A DNA stretch of 64,000 bases from Microbacterium foliorum (GTDB lineage: Bacteria; Actinomycetota; Actinomycetes; Actinomycetales; Microbacteriaceae). The notes under the pieces are model-generated. The model had not been told where the DNA came from, did no database searches, and saw nothing but the letters and a program-made list of their open reading frames with translations. Of this stretch, positions 1 to 8,546 are shown piece after piece (the first letter of the stretch is position 1; each line of letters begins with the position of its first letter). The DNA lies in assembly GCF_003367705.1 (NCBI RefSeq), contig NZ_CP031425.1, positions 558,001 to 622,000 of the forward strand, read 5' to 3'. The translations under genes and the position numbers were made by a program.

Positions 1-695
1 GCCAGACGGCGGGTGAACTGCAGCACGAGCTGCGCTCGCTCGCGTCGGCGTCAGAGCAGCTGGCCCCGGTCACGGTCACAGACGACGCCGGCGCCATCAC
101 ACTCACTCTCGCGGCGAACGGCGCTGTGCAGTCCCTCGCGCTCGATGAGGACTGGCGCGACACGATCGGCGAGGACGCACTCGGACCCGTCATCAGCACC
201 TGCTACCAGGACGCGATCGGTCAGCGCGCGGGCCAGTGGATGAAGGCCTATTCCGAGACCGCCGAACAGGGCGAGGCGGCTCCGCTGCCTGAACCGGCTC
301 CGGTGCAGCTCGGCGACCCGAGCGTGTCGTGGGGCATCGACGCGCGGGAGCAGCTGCGTGACATGTACGCCGCGGCCGACGCCCAGCAGCAGGAGTTCCT
401 GGCCCACCGTGCGCAGCGCGCGCGTCAGGAGCGAGACGGGGTCAACGCCGCGAAGACGGTGATGGTCACCCGCGAGGGAGACACCATCACCGCGGTCAAG
501 GTCGACGAGCGCTGGGTGCGCAACACGAACGACGAAGTGATCGAGAAAGAGGTCGTGCGGGCGCTGAACAACGTCATGGCCATGTCGGCACGCGAACGTG
601 AGAACAAGTACGAGGGGTTCCCCGCGATCGAGCAGCTCATGCAGCTCGCGCACAACCCCCAGGAACTGATGCGCCGCATGGGCGCTATCCGCTGA
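1..695 (+). CDS. YbaB/EbfC-like nucleoid-associated protein, 5'-truncated by window edge
   Basis: The frame is open from base 3 with no stop, so the true start lies before the window; an internal GTG at 126 is not the natural start. The visible N-terminus is an alpha-helix followed by alternating strands (VTDDAGAITLTLAANGAVQSL), the pattern of the YbaB/EbfC fold. The C-terminal half is helical and charged. YbaB-like proteins are often encoded beside ESX loci in actinobacteria, which fits the downstream genes. It is followed after 16 bp by the next gene, which has a GGGAGAA ribosome-binding site, so the two are probably one operon. The family assignment rests on pattern and context, so moderate confidence. 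Confidence 0.6.
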   Translation, partial: QTAGELQHELRSLASASEQLAPVTVTDDAGAITLTLAANGAVQSLALDEDWRDTIGEDALGPVISTCYQDAIGQRAGQWMKAYSETAEQGEAAPLPEPAPVQLGDPSVSWGIDAREQLRDMYAAADAQQQEFLAHRAQRARQERDGVNAAKTVMVTREGDTITAVKVDERWVRNTNDEVIEKEVVRALNNVMAMSARERENKYEGFPAIEQLMQLAHNPQELMRRMGAIR

Positions 696-711
696 GTCAG
701 GGAGAACGACA

Positions 712-2439
712 ATGGGATTCGGAATTCCGGATGTACTGGGCGACGTCGCCGACGCCCTCAACCCGATCGACGAGATCGTCGATTTCGCGGGCAACGTCGC
801 CGATGGTGACGTCATCGGTGCCGTCGGCAACGTCATCGACGCCAGTACTCCGCTCGATGAGATGTTCAGCGCGGGGAACCACCTGCTCGGTGGCGGCAGC
901 GGGGGAGGGGTCTCGTCGGGCGGCGGTATTCAGCAGCCCACGACGGTCGCTCCGCTCGACGACACCCCGGGCGAATCGATCCTGCCCGAGCCGCCCCCGC
1001 AGCCGGGTGCGTCGTCGTTCGGCGGCGAGGGTGAAGTCGACGTCGAGACGGAGTACCTGCACAAGGACGCGAATGCCTTCGATTCCGCAGCGAGCTCGTA
1101 CGGCAGCATCACCTCTGCAGCGGAGGGCCTGACCATCCCGGCATCCGCCTTCTCGTTCATCGGAGGCCAGGCATCGGCGGCGTACAACACGTTCCAGGCG
1201 ACCATGGCGCAGCTGCTCGGCACGGCGCCCGACGCTCTGGCCGGATTCGCCGCCTCGCTCAGGCTCACGGCTGAGGCGTACGAACAGACCGATATCGACT
1301 CCGCCAGGGCCGAGGACCGCCCCATCGACACCGAGGTGCCGTCGACCAACGGCGGTTCGACTGGCGGAGACGGTGCCAGCTCGGGCGGCGGAACGGGCGG
1401 GGGACCGGGAGGCGGAACCGGCGGCGGCGGAAGTGTCGGCGGCGGTGGCGGCGAGAACCCGCAGATCGATGACCCGCGAGTCGACGGTGACACCGACGGT
1501 GAGACCGGCGACGACGAGGCCCGTGCCGAGGCGGATGCCAAGGCCGACAGGATCGACGGTCGCGCCGACGCGCTCGACCGGCAGGCCGATCAGGCCGATC
1601 AGCACGCCGAGAAGGCTCAGGAGCAGGTCGAGACGATCGACAAGCAGATCGACGCGCTCGAGGACCGGGCTGCAGAGCTCGACCGCAGCGCCACGGACGG
1701 CGAGCGTCGGGCGACCGAGCTCGATCTGAAGGCGACGCAGCAGGAGCAGGCCGGCGACTCGGCCGGAGCGCTGCAGAGTCGCTCCGAGTCGGCCGCCGTG
1801 CGCGCCGACGCGGCAGCCCAGCGGGCGGAGGCCGCGGAGATCCGCGAGCAGATCGAGACGCTCGAGGACACCCGCGACGAGGCCATGGAAGAGATGACCG
1901 ATGCGCGCGAGGATGCCGCAGAGCTGCGTGACAAGGCGGCCGACCTGCGCGACCAGGCCGCGCAGCTTCGTGACGAAGCCGCAGGCACCGACTCCACGGG
2001 CACCGGGTCGCAGGTCGATTCCGACGTGATCACCGACGGCGGTTCGGAGACGGACGGAGACGGCTCGACGCCGACGACCGACGGAAGTGTCGACGGCACC
2101 GACGGCGCCGACGTCACGGATGGCACCGACGGAACTGACGGCACCGGGGTCACGGATGGCACCGGCGTCACGGACGGCACCGACGGAACTGACGGCACCG
2201 GGTTCACCGACGGTTCCGGTGTCACCGATGGCACCGGAGTCACGGATGGTGCGGATGGCACCGGAGTCACGGATGGCACCGAGACTCCCGTGGTCGACGG
2301 CATCGGAGGCGATGCGCCGACTCCCGTGATCGACGGCGACGGTGGTCCCTCGATCCTGAAGGAGTTCGACGCGGATGAGTTCCGTGCCGAGTCCCAGCCG
2401 CAACCGGCACCGTCCTGGCAGACCCGGCTGAACAGCTGA
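712..2439 (+). CDS. Large coiled-coil, ESX-associated candidate substrate (575 aa)
   Basis: I do not recognise a named family. Residues about 120-205 form an Ala-rich helical pair (NAFDSAASSYGSITSAAEGL onward) resembling WXG100/PE-type helical hairpins. Gly/Ser-rich linkers lie at about 60-75 and 215-250. A long coiled coil of Ala, Asp, Glu, Arg and Gln follows at about 265-425. The tail, about 430-530, is built of repeats such as TDGTDG and TGVTDG. There is no signal peptide or membrane segment, as expected for a type VII substrate. It sits between the YbaB-like gene and another WXG-like gene, 33 bp upstream of the latter. A role as a secreted substrate or surface filament is inference from context. 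Confidence 0.6.
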   Translation: MGFGIPDVLGDVADALNPIDEIVDFAGNVADGDVIGAVGNVIDASTPLDEMFSAGNHLLGGGSGGGVSSGGGIQQPTTVAPLDDTPGESILPEPPPQPGASSFGGEGEVDVETEYLHKDANAFDSAASSYGSITSAAEGLTIPASAFSFIGGQASAAYNTFQATMAQLLGTAPDALAGFAASLRLTAEAYEQTDIDSARAEDRPIDTEVPSTNGGSTGGDGASSGGGTGGGPGGGTGGGGSVGGGGGENPQIDDPRVDGDTDGETGDDEARAEADAKADRIDGRADALDRQADQADQHAEKAQEQVETIDKQIDALEDRAAELDRSATDGERRATELDLKATQQEQAGDSAGALQSRSESAAVRADAAAQRAEAAEIREQIETLEDTRDEAMEEMTDAREDAAELRDKAADLRDQAAQLRDEAAGTDSTGTGSQVDSDVITDGGSETDGDGSTPTTDGSVDGTDGADVTDGTDGTDGTGVTDGTGVTDGTDGTDGTGFTDGSGVTDGTGVTDGADGTGVTDGTETPVVDGIGGDAPTPVIDGDGGPSILKEFDADEFRAESQPQPAPSWQTRLNS

Positions 2440-2472
2440 TCCCCGACCTCACGACTGGAAGAAGACGACATC

Positions 2473-3336
2473 ATGGCTAGGCTCCCCTCTCCTCCGTCCC
2501 CTCCCCGCCCGCGTCCTGACGCCCCCAGCGGCAACTCGTCGCCCGGTCCGTCGGGAAGCCACGGCCCGTCGGGGAGCCACGGCTCCTCCGGAAGCCATGG
2601 CGGTCGCGACAACGCCGGCGACGTCGAACGCTCGCGCTCGAAGTTCCAGGAGTTCGTCGACGGCGCGGATTCCGTCGTCGGCCTCATCAACGAGGTGCTC
2701 GAGCTCGCGAGTCACATCCCGTTCATCGGCGATCTGATCGACCGGATCAACCAGCTGATCCAGCGCATGTTCGAGAAGGTCAACGAGGCGATCCAGCGGA
2801 CCACCGAGATCTTCGCCTATGTCGGCAGCCCCACCACGCTGCGTCAGACCGGCGTGAGCTGGGTGCAGAACGTGGGCACGCCGGCCACCGTCGCGACCTC
2901 GACGGTCGTCCTCTCCGCGCTCCCGAGCACGGGGCACTGGGAGGGTGCGGCGCACAACGCTTACGCGGCACGGGTGGAGCTGCAGAATCCGGCGTCCGAC
3001 AGCATCTACGCCAAGTGCACGATGATCGACGAGCAGCTGAACACGTTCGCCGACGCGATCGTCGACTTCTGGGTCGCCTTCTCGATCGCGGCCATCACCA
3101 CGGCGATCGGCGTCGCGCTCGGCATCGCTGAGATCGTCTCGGTGTTCGGGGCGCCGGGCGGTGTGGCGACGATCATCGTCGAGGTGCTGGCGTTCATCGC
3201 CGATGTCATCGGCCTGGTGAACATCATCCTGACGGCCAACCAGGCTGCTGCCGACTTCATGACCCAGGTGACGGCCGAACTCGGCGCCGTCAGCGCGTTC
3301 CCCGGTGGGGCGTGGCCCCGTCACACGGCAGCATGA
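2473..3336 (+). CDS. WXG-like ESX-associated protein with C-terminal membrane helices (287 aa)
   Basis: The N-terminus is Pro-rich and carries three near-tandem GSHG/SSGSHG repeats (residues about 26-44). A helical region follows, and near residue 155 there is HWEGAAHNAYAARVE, the W-x-G turn typical of the WXG100 superfamily. Two long hydrophobic stretches near the C-terminus (FWVAFSIAAITTAIGVALG and IIVEVLAFIADVIGLVNIIL) look like membrane helices or a hydrophobic helical hairpin. Its stop overlaps the next start as ATGA (3333-3336), so translation with the FHA gene is coupled. It could be a polymorphic-toxin-type WXG protein or an ESX structural component; the sequence does not decide. Confidence 0.6.
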   Translation: MARLPSPPSPPRPRPDAPSGNSSPGPSGSHGPSGSHGSSGSHGGRDNAGDVERSRSKFQEFVDGADSVVGLINEVLELASHIPFIGDLIDRINQLIQRMFEKVNEAIQRTTEIFAYVGSPTTLRQTGVSWVQNVGTPATVATSTVVLSALPSTGHWEGAAHNAYAARVELQNPASDSIYAKCTMIDEQLNTFADAIVDFWVAFSIAAITTAIGVALGIAEIVSVFGAPGGVATIIVEVLAFIADVIGLVNIILTANQAAADFMTQVTAELGAVSAFPGGAWPRHTAA

Positions 3337-4094
3337 CCGTGGTCGACGTGGGAGGGTCGGGGGGCGCTGCGGTGGGCGGTGCACTGGTGCTGCAGTTCGG
3401 CGATCGACGCGAGGAGATCCCCGCGGGGAGCACCTTCGTCCTGGGTCGCAGTGCCGATCTGTCGTTCGACGAGAATCAGTACGTGCATCGGCGATTCCTC
3501 GAGATCGAGCAGCGCGAGGGCATCTGGCGACTGACGAACGTCGGGTCGGGTCTGACGGCATCCGTGGCGTCGGCCGACGGGATGGCGCAGTCGTGGCTGG
3601 CGCCGGGAGCGTCGATGCCGCTGGTGTTCGCGACCACGGTCGTGATGTTCACCGCCGGATCCACGACCTACGAGTTCTCGTTGACCGCAGAGTCGCCGTT
3701 CTACGAGGTCTCGACACTGTGGTCTCAGCCGTCGGGCGGTGCGGGCGTCGCTGATCTGCTCTCGCCGATGCAGCGCATCCTGCTGACGGCTCTCGCCGAG
3801 CCCATGCTGCGGCTGAACGTCCCGGGCGCTGCGGAGCTGCCCGATCTCGACCAGGCGGCGCATCGGCTGCGCTGGTCGTTCGAGAAGCTCGAACGTCGCG
3901 TGGGCAGTCTGTGCGACAAGTTCTCCCGACGCGGCATCCGAGGCCTGCAGCGCGACGCGGAGGGGCGACTGCCGGATTCGGCGCGTTCGCGTCTCGTCGA
4001 GCATGCGGTGGGCGCGCGCATCGTCACGGCCGACGATCTCGAAGTGCTCGACGCGTTCATCGCGCAGGACGCGCTGGTGGGCGTGGGATCCTGA
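3333..4094 (+). CDS. FHA-domain-like protein of the ESX locus
   Basis: I chose ATG 3333 because it overlaps the previous stop as ATGA; an earlier in-frame start at 3312 would overlap more. The N-terminal 100 residues fit a forkhead-associated fold, with FVLGRSADLSFDENQYVHRR carrying the G-R-S turn and the H-R pair that bind phosphothreonine in true FHA domains. The usual Ser before the His is Val here, so phosphopeptide binding may be altered. The C-terminal 140 residues are helical, including a basic patch (LERRVGSLCDKFSRRGIRG). FHA proteins regulate type VII secretion downstream of Ser/Thr kinases in related bacteria; that role here is inferred from the neighbourhood. Confidence 0.65.
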   Translation: MTVVDVGGSGGAAVGGALVLQFGDRREEIPAGSTFVLGRSADLSFDENQYVHRRFLEIEQREGIWRLTNVGSGLTASVASADGMAQSWLAPGASMPLVFATTVVMFTAGSTTYEFSLTAESPFYEVSTLWSQPSGGAGVADLLSPMQRILLTALAEPMLRLNVPGAAELPDLDQAAHRLRWSFEKLERRVGSLCDKFSRRGIRGLQRDAEGRLPDSARSRLVEHAVGARIVTADDLEVLDAFIAQDALVGVGS

Positions 4095-4142
4095 TCATCG
4101 CGTCGAGACTTCGACGTGCGGTGAACCGGGGGGGAGACGTAC

Positions 4143-4862
4143 ATGAGTATGCCGGCTGGATGGTACGACGACGGTTCCGGGCGTCAGAGGTGGTGGGACG
4201 GCGCGCGGTGGACCGAGCATCTCGCGCCTGACGGGAGCGCGGCTGCTCCTTCCGGGTCTGCGCCCGGATCGCGGGTCGCGCCGGTGCTGGGTTTCGTCGG
4301 TCTCGGTCTGGCTGTGCTGGGCACGGTCCTCGCGTGCATCCCGGTGACGTTCGTCGTCGGCGTGGTGGTGCTGATCGCGGCGTTCGTGGTGTCGCTGGTC
4401 GGAGTGTTCACGAAGAACACGGCGAAGTGGCCGTCGATCGTCGGCATGGTCCTCTCGGTGATCGGCGGTGTGATCGGCACGATCGTGACTCTGGTGATCG
4501 TCGCGGCCGCCCTCGTCGGGCCGGTTTCTCCTGGCGTTCCGACGAGCGAGCCTCCTGCCACGTCCACCGCGCAGCCGACGCCGTCCGCCAGCGCTCAGCC
4601 GTCCGACGAGCGTCCTTCGCCCGAGCAGATCGCCGTCGAGGTGCAGCGGACGTTCCAGGGCGACGGAATGACGAACTACGACGGTATGCCGGATTTCTAC
4701 CCGTGCATGGGAGAGCAGCTCTACGCATCGGATATGTCGGATGAGACGCTATCCGCAGTGATCACCGGAGGAGAACCGCTCGAGGCCGAGCGCGTCACGG
4801 CAGAGAAGGCGATCACCGACGCGATCCTCTTCTGCGACCCCGACGGTGAAGGAGCCTTCTGA
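4143..4862 (+). CDS. DUF2510 membrane protein, copy 1 of 3
   Basis: The protein starts with a DUF2510 motif (PAGWYDDGSGRQRWWDG, then W-T-E-H), a short Pro/Ala/Ser linker, then two or three hydrophobic helices (APVLGFVGLGLAVLGTVLAC and following) and a further one after KWPSIVGMVL. A low-complexity Pro/Thr/Ser stretch leads to an extracytoplasmic C-terminal domain with two cysteines (FYPCMGEQLY and ILFCDPDG) that could form a disulfide. The stop and next start overlap as TGATG (4860-4864). It is the first of three tandem paralogues, all in the ESX operon direction. Function is unknown; it may be an anchored partner or accessory of the secretion locus. Confidence 0.8.
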   Translation: MSMPAGWYDDGSGRQRWWDGARWTEHLAPDGSAAAPSGSAPGSRVAPVLGFVGLGLAVLGTVLACIPVTFVVGVVVLIAAFVVSLVGVFTKNTAKWPSIVGMVLSVIGGVIGTIVTLVIVAAALVGPVSPGVPTSEPPATSTAQPTPSASAQPSDERPSPEQIAVEVQRTFQGDGMTNYDGMPDFYPCMGEQLYASDMSDETLSAVITGGEPLEAERVTAEKAITDAILFCDPDGEGAF

Positions 4863-5626
4863 TGAGTATGCCGGCTGGATGGTACGACGACGGCTCCGGG
4901 CGTCAGAGATGGTGGGACGGCGAGAAGTGGAGCGAGCATGTCGCTCCCGAGCAGAGCGGCGGCGCTGCTGCTGCTCAGCCGCCGACCGGGCCGTCCGCGC
5001 CGAGCGCGAATGGCTACGCGGCGGCCACGACGGGGCCGCCCTCGTCGCCTGACCGGGTCGCGCCGGTGCTGGGTTTCGTCGGTCTCGGTCTGGCTGTGCT
5101 GGGCACGGTCCTCGCGTGCATTCCGGTGACGTTCGTCGTCGGCGTGGTGGTGCTGATCGCGGCGTTCGTGGTGTCGCTGGTGGGGGTGCTCACGAAGAAC
5201 ACGGCGAAGTGGCCGTCGATCGTGGGCATGGTCCTGTCGGTGATCGGCGGTGTGATCGGCACGATCGTGACGCTGGTGATCGTCGCTGCCACCCTCGTCG
5301 GGCCGGTTCCCCCTGCCGTTCCGACGAGCGAGCCTCCTGCCACGTCTACCGCGCAGCCGACATCCCCTCCGACCTCCGACGCCGTCGACGCGCGCCCGAC
5401 GCCTGAAGAGATCGCAGCCCAGTTCGAGATTCTCGCGAAGGAAGGCGGCATCGTCGGATACGAGGGGGATCCAGACTTCTACCCTTGTATGGGGAGATTC
5501 ATGTACGACTCGGAGGTCTCAGATGAGAGCCTCCGGCTCATCGTGCAGGGCGAAGATCCGCTTGAAACGGAGCGTGAGATAGCGGGAGAGGCGATCAAGC
5601 AGGCGACTCTCTCGTGCCAGTCCTGA
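4862..5626 (+). CDS. DUF2510 membrane protein, copy 2 of 3
   Basis: Same architecture as copy 1: DUF2510 at the N-terminus, a 30-residue Ala/Pro linker, then the hydrophobic core with the conserved KNTAKWPSIVGMVL segment. Its C-terminal domain differs (FYPCMGRFMYDSEVSDESLR, ending ATLSCQS) but keeps the two cysteines. The first 430 bp are almost base-for-base identical to copy 3, differing at only a few positions, while the last third has diverged, so recent duplication or gene conversion is likely. Translation is coupled to copy 1 through TGATG. Function unknown. Confidence 0.8.
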   Translation: MSMPAGWYDDGSGRQRWWDGEKWSEHVAPEQSGGAAAAQPPTGPSAPSANGYAAATTGPPSSPDRVAPVLGFVGLGLAVLGTVLACIPVTFVVGVVVLIAAFVVSLVGVLTKNTAKWPSIVGMVLSVIGGVIGTIVTLVIVAATLVGPVPPAVPTSEPPATSTAQPTSPPTSDAVDARPTPEEIAAQFEILAKEGGIVGYEGDPDFYPCMGRFMYDSEVSDESLRLIVQGEDPLETEREIAGEAIKQATLSCQS

Positions 5627-5779
5627 CGAGGAGTATGTCAAGACGTCGACCATCGCGGAACCGGAAGCGGCGCGTGATCGTCTCGTCGAGATGAAGAACA
5701 GGACTAAGGCCCGTCGATCTCGGCGACATAAGATGGTTGCTCGCACGGCGGTCGCCGTGACGACGAGGAGGGTGCGCTG

Positions 5780-6559
5780 ATGAGTATGCCGGCTGGATGG
5801 TACGACGACGGCTCCGGGCGTCAGAGATGGTGGGACGGCGAGAAGTGGAGCGAGCATGTCGCTCCCGAGCAGAGCGGCGGCTCTGCTGCTGCTCAGCCGC
5901 CGACCGGGCCGTCCGCGCCGAGCGCGAATGGCTACGCGGCGGCCACGACGGGGCCGCCCTCGTCGCCTGACCGGGTCGCGCCGGTGCTGGGTTTCGTCGG
6001 TCTCGGTCTGGCTGTGCTGGGCACGGTCCTCGCGTGCATTCCGGTGACGTTCGTCGTCGGCGTGGTGGTGCTGATCGCGGCGTTCGTGGTGTCGCTGGTG
6101 GGGGTGTTCACGAAGAACACGGCGAAGTGGCCGTCGATCGTGGGCATGGTCCTGTCGGTGATCGGCGGTGTGATCGGCACGATCGTGACTCTGGTGATCG
6201 TCGCGGCCGCCCTCGTCGGACCGACGGGTCCGATGACACCCACCGTCGCTCCTCCCACACCGAGCATCAGCGCGCAGCCGTCGTCGGAGCCCTCCCCCTC
6301 GTCACCGCCCGTCGGCGAAGAACGGCCTTCGGCAGAGGCTCTCGGCGCGGCCCTGCTCGCCGACCTGCAGCGCACCGGCATCACGGACTACGACAACGAC
6401 CCGGAGTTCGTCGCCTGCTGGGGGGAGTTCGTCTATGCATCCGAGCTGTCCGATGAGGCGCTTCTCGAGTACGTCGACACATTGACCATCACCGGGTCGG
6501 AAGCCGACCTGATGAAAACTGTGAGCACCGACGCCACCGTCTCCTGCTCGACGCCCTAG
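5780..6559 (+). CDS. DUF2510 membrane protein, copy 3 of 3
   Basis: It has a good ribosome-binding site (GAGGAGGG, 5765-5772) before ATG 5780. The N-terminal DUF2510 and membrane segments match copy 2 nearly exactly, while the C-terminal domain is the most divergent of the three (FVACWGEFVYASELSDEAL, ending TVSCSTP) yet retains two cysteines. The 153-bp gap before it contains a possible -10 box (TAAGAT, 5729-5734), so it may have its own promoter. The pattern of constant anchor and variable outer domain across the array suggests diversification of an outward-facing function; this is inference. Confidence 0.8.
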   Translation: MSMPAGWYDDGSGRQRWWDGEKWSEHVAPEQSGGSAAAQPPTGPSAPSANGYAAATTGPPSSPDRVAPVLGFVGLGLAVLGTVLACIPVTFVVGVVVLIAAFVVSLVGVFTKNTAKWPSIVGMVLSVIGGVIGTIVTLVIVAAALVGPTGPMTPTVAPPTPSISAQPSSEPSPSSPPVGEERPSAEALGAALLADLQRTGITDYDNDPEFVACWGEFVYASELSDEALLEYVDTLTITGSEADLMKTVSTDATVSCSTP

Positions 6560-6580
6560 CCTGCCGCGGAGCAACCGCGC

Positions 6581-6632
6581 GCCATCTCTGCTTCTCCATG
6601 GGTAGCTCTCCCCATGGAGAAGCAGAGATGGC
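6581..6632. repeat. Perfect 22-bp inverted repeat with 8-bp loop
   Basis: Arms 6581-6602 and 6611-6632 are exactly complementary, with loop TAGCTCTC. There is no T-run after either arm, so it is not a standard intrinsic terminator in either direction, although it could still stop transcription. The right arm contains TGGAGA (6615-6620), which is correctly spaced to serve as the -35 of the promoter for the next gene, so the repeat could be an operator. Confidence 0.8.
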
Positions 6633-6644
6633 TGGGACTATTAT
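6615..6644 (+). promoter_or_regulatory. Candidate promoter for the 6678 operon
   Basis: A -35-like TGGAGA (6615-6620), an 18-bp spacer and -10 TATTAT (6639-6644) precede the 6678 start by a short leader. The -35 lies inside the right arm of the inverted repeat, which suggests that a protein bound there, or a cruciform, would control this promoter. Confidence 0.5.
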
Positions 6645-6677
6645 CGTCGTGCGCACTAACGCAGGAGGGGGAGCGCG

Positions 6678-7040
6678 ATGCTAATCAAAATGCAGCGGGT
6701 CTTCGAGATGGATGGGGACACAGCTCAAAATCAGGTTGCGCTCATCACCGAGGCTTATGACGCATTGAACCAGTCGCGAGGGACGCTGGCCGACTTGGCC
6801 GATGGGCAGACTGTGACGGTGTGGACATCGGACGGGAAGTCCGTTCCACTGGCTGCCGAACTCGCGGCCAAGTATCGTGCAGCGCTGAAGTGGCGCGATG
6901 CGATCGAGGAGAACCTGCGAGCCGCGGCGGAGAACATCCGTCTCGCCATCACCGAGACCACCCAGCTGAACGAGGCTCAGAAGAGTCGCTACTACGCGCA
7001 GCTCGATGCTGTGCTCGGTCAGAATTCACGCGAGGCCTGA
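6678..7040 (+). CDS. Small helical WXG100-like protein (120 aa)
   Basis: A strong ribosome-binding site (AGGAGGGGGAG, 6663-6673) precedes ATG 6678; ATG 6690 is possible. The protein is nearly all helix with a central turn around DLADGQTVTVWTSDGKSVPL, giving helix-turn-helix-pair topology as in small ESX proteins, although the canonical W-x-G is missing. The gene runs into the larger Gly-rich gene with only an 11-bp gap and a similar ribosome-binding site, so the pair is probably co-expressed. I infer a chaperone or secretion partner for the larger protein; it has no named family that I can recognise. Confidence 0.6.
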   Translation: MLIKMQRVFEMDGDTAQNQVALITEAYDALNQSRGTLADLADGQTVTVWTSDGKSVPLAAELAAKYRAALKWRDAIEENLRAAAENIRLAITETTQLNEAQKSRYYAQLDAVLGQNSREA

Positions 7041-7051
7041 GGGGGAGCGCC

Positions 7052-8422
7052 ATGGGAGAGAACCGGGAACGACTCGATCGGCTGATCGCCAACCGCGAGA
7101 GCCCTGCTGTCGCTGGTCTTCGGGTAGGTCAGCAGATTCTGCAACTCGCTGCGAGCACAGCGACGAAAGACGCGACACAGAACATCCAGAAGGCCGCACG
7201 CTCCGAGGGCTTCGGGGGCGACTACGGCATGACCGTGACTGAGGCTCTCACCGTGATCCGCGCCGACCTCAACCGGTTCGCGGACTACCAGACAGCATTG
7301 CGATCTGCAGTCACGCGAGCGACAGACGCATTGGGTGAGGCCGCGAGCGGAACTGCCGATCTTCCGGAAGCGGCACTGACTTCGTCTCAGCAGAGCACCA
7401 TAGACCTGGCTGCAAAAACAGACAGTCCGGTGCAGGTGCGGCCAGGCGTGACCATGCCTGCTGCCCAGGCGCAGCAGTACTTCCTCGAGCAGGCTGCTGC
7501 CGAACAGGAAGAAGCCGCGCGCAAAGTCACGACCGCCCTGGACGCACGGCTGGATGAGATCATCCAGAGTCTGCCGACAAGCGAATACGACGAGAAGCCG
7601 CCTGCCGACGACCCGATGGATCACGACGGCCCCGGTGCCAACCCTCCGGTGGACTACCCCGGCGGCGGCTCAGGCGGCGGCTCGGGCGGCGGAGAATACG
7701 AAGGCCCCGGAATCATCGGCCCCGGCATCGACGACAACGGGGGGAACGACGGAGACGGAGACGGTGACGGGGACGACGACGACTCGAAGACCGATCCTCC
7801 TCGCGTCATCGAGCCGCCGCGCGTGTACCCTCCGGTCGAGCCCCCGGTGTATCCCCCGCTGCCTCCCGACCGGACGTGGCCCGACCCTGACGGCACGGGG
7901 GGAGACGACACCCCGCGTGTCGACGGCGGCATCGACGGAGTGACCGGCGGTGGCGGCGGCGGATCCGGCCTCACCGGTGGGGTCGGCGGCACGGGCGGTG
8001 GCGGTGGCGGCGGAACCTCCGGGTCGGTCGGCGGCGCAGGAGGCCTCGTCGGCGGTGCCGGGGGCGTGGTCGGCGGCGCGGCCGCGGGCCTCGCCGGACG
8101 TCTTGGCGGTGGCGGCGGGCTCATCGGCGGCGTCGGTGGCGTCGGCGGAGTGGGTGGCGTCGGCGGTACCGGGACGGGTGCAGGCGCGAGCGGCGTCGTC
8201 GCGCAGTCGGGTGCCGCGAACGGCGGACGCGGTGGCATGGTCGGCGGCGCGGCGGCCGGCGGCGGGGCCGGGGGCGGCAGTGACAAGCGCAACCGCCGCC
8301 GCGGACAGGACCTCCTCGCCTTCGAGGTCGAACCGGATGACGACCAGATCGCTCCCGATCTCGGGGCTGCCGGCGCTGCCGGTCGCTCGGCGTCCGACGG
8401 ACGCGAAGAGCTCGGCTGGTAA
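7052..8422 (+). CDS. Gly-rich large ESX-type secreted candidate (456 aa)
   Basis: I chose ATG 7052 because GAGGGGGAG lies just before it; the frame is open further upstream, but that part overlaps the previous gene. Residues 1-180 are helical (LRVGQQILQLAASTATKDAT onward), like an ESX/PPE-type helical bundle. The middle is an acidic and Pro-rich linker (about 185-290), followed by about 100 residues of Gly/Val/Ala repeats. The end has a basic patch and an acidic tail (NRRRGQDLLAFEVEPDDDQI), a layout common in actinobacterial type VII-associated proteins. No signal peptide is visible. The gene ends this rightward cluster at a strong terminator. Substrate status is inference. Confidence 0.65.
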   Translation: MGENRERLDRLIANRESPAVAGLRVGQQILQLAASTATKDATQNIQKAARSEGFGGDYGMTVTEALTVIRADLNRFADYQTALRSAVTRATDALGEAASGTADLPEAALTSSQQSTIDLAAKTDSPVQVRPGVTMPAAQAQQYFLEQAAAEQEEAARKVTTALDARLDEIIQSLPTSEYDEKPPADDPMDHDGPGANPPVDYPGGGSGGGSGGGEYEGPGIIGPGIDDNGGNDGDGDGDGDDDDSKTDPPRVIEPPRVYPPVEPPVYPPLPPDRTWPDPDGTGGDDTPRVDGGIDGVTGGGGGGSGLTGGVGGTGGGGGGGTSGSVGGAGGLVGGAGGVVGGAAAGLAGRLGGGGGLIGGVGGVGGVGGVGGTGTGAGASGVVAQSGAANGGRGGMVGGAAAGGGAGGGSDKRNRRRGQDLLAFEVEPDDDQIAPDLGAAGAAGRSASDGREELGW

Positions 8423-8457
8423 CGAAGGACTCTCGACCGGGGCTTCACGTCCTACAG

Positions 8458-8493
8458 AGAAAGCCGCTCACCCCTCAGGGTGAGCGGCTTTCT
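8458..8493 (+). terminator. Terminator after the Gly-rich ESX gene
   Basis: A perfect 16-bp stem (arms AGAAAGCCGCTCACCC and its complement) with loop CTCA. It lies between convergent genes and, being symmetrical with A-rich and T-rich ends, could act on both strands. Confidence 0.8.
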
Positions 8494-8546
8494 GGCGTCA
8501 GAGCGTGAGCAGATCCGTCGGAGCGTGAGCGGATGTCGTCGTCGTG

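Noticed and set aside
697..2403. 568-codon minus-strand ORF opposite the coiled-coil ESX gene
   Set aside because: Its repeats are the reverse reading of the TDG and Ala/Glu repeats of the plus-strand gene.
7920..8280. Gly-codon repeats as a mobile or regulatory repeat
   Set aside because: They are the Gly-rich coding region of one protein.
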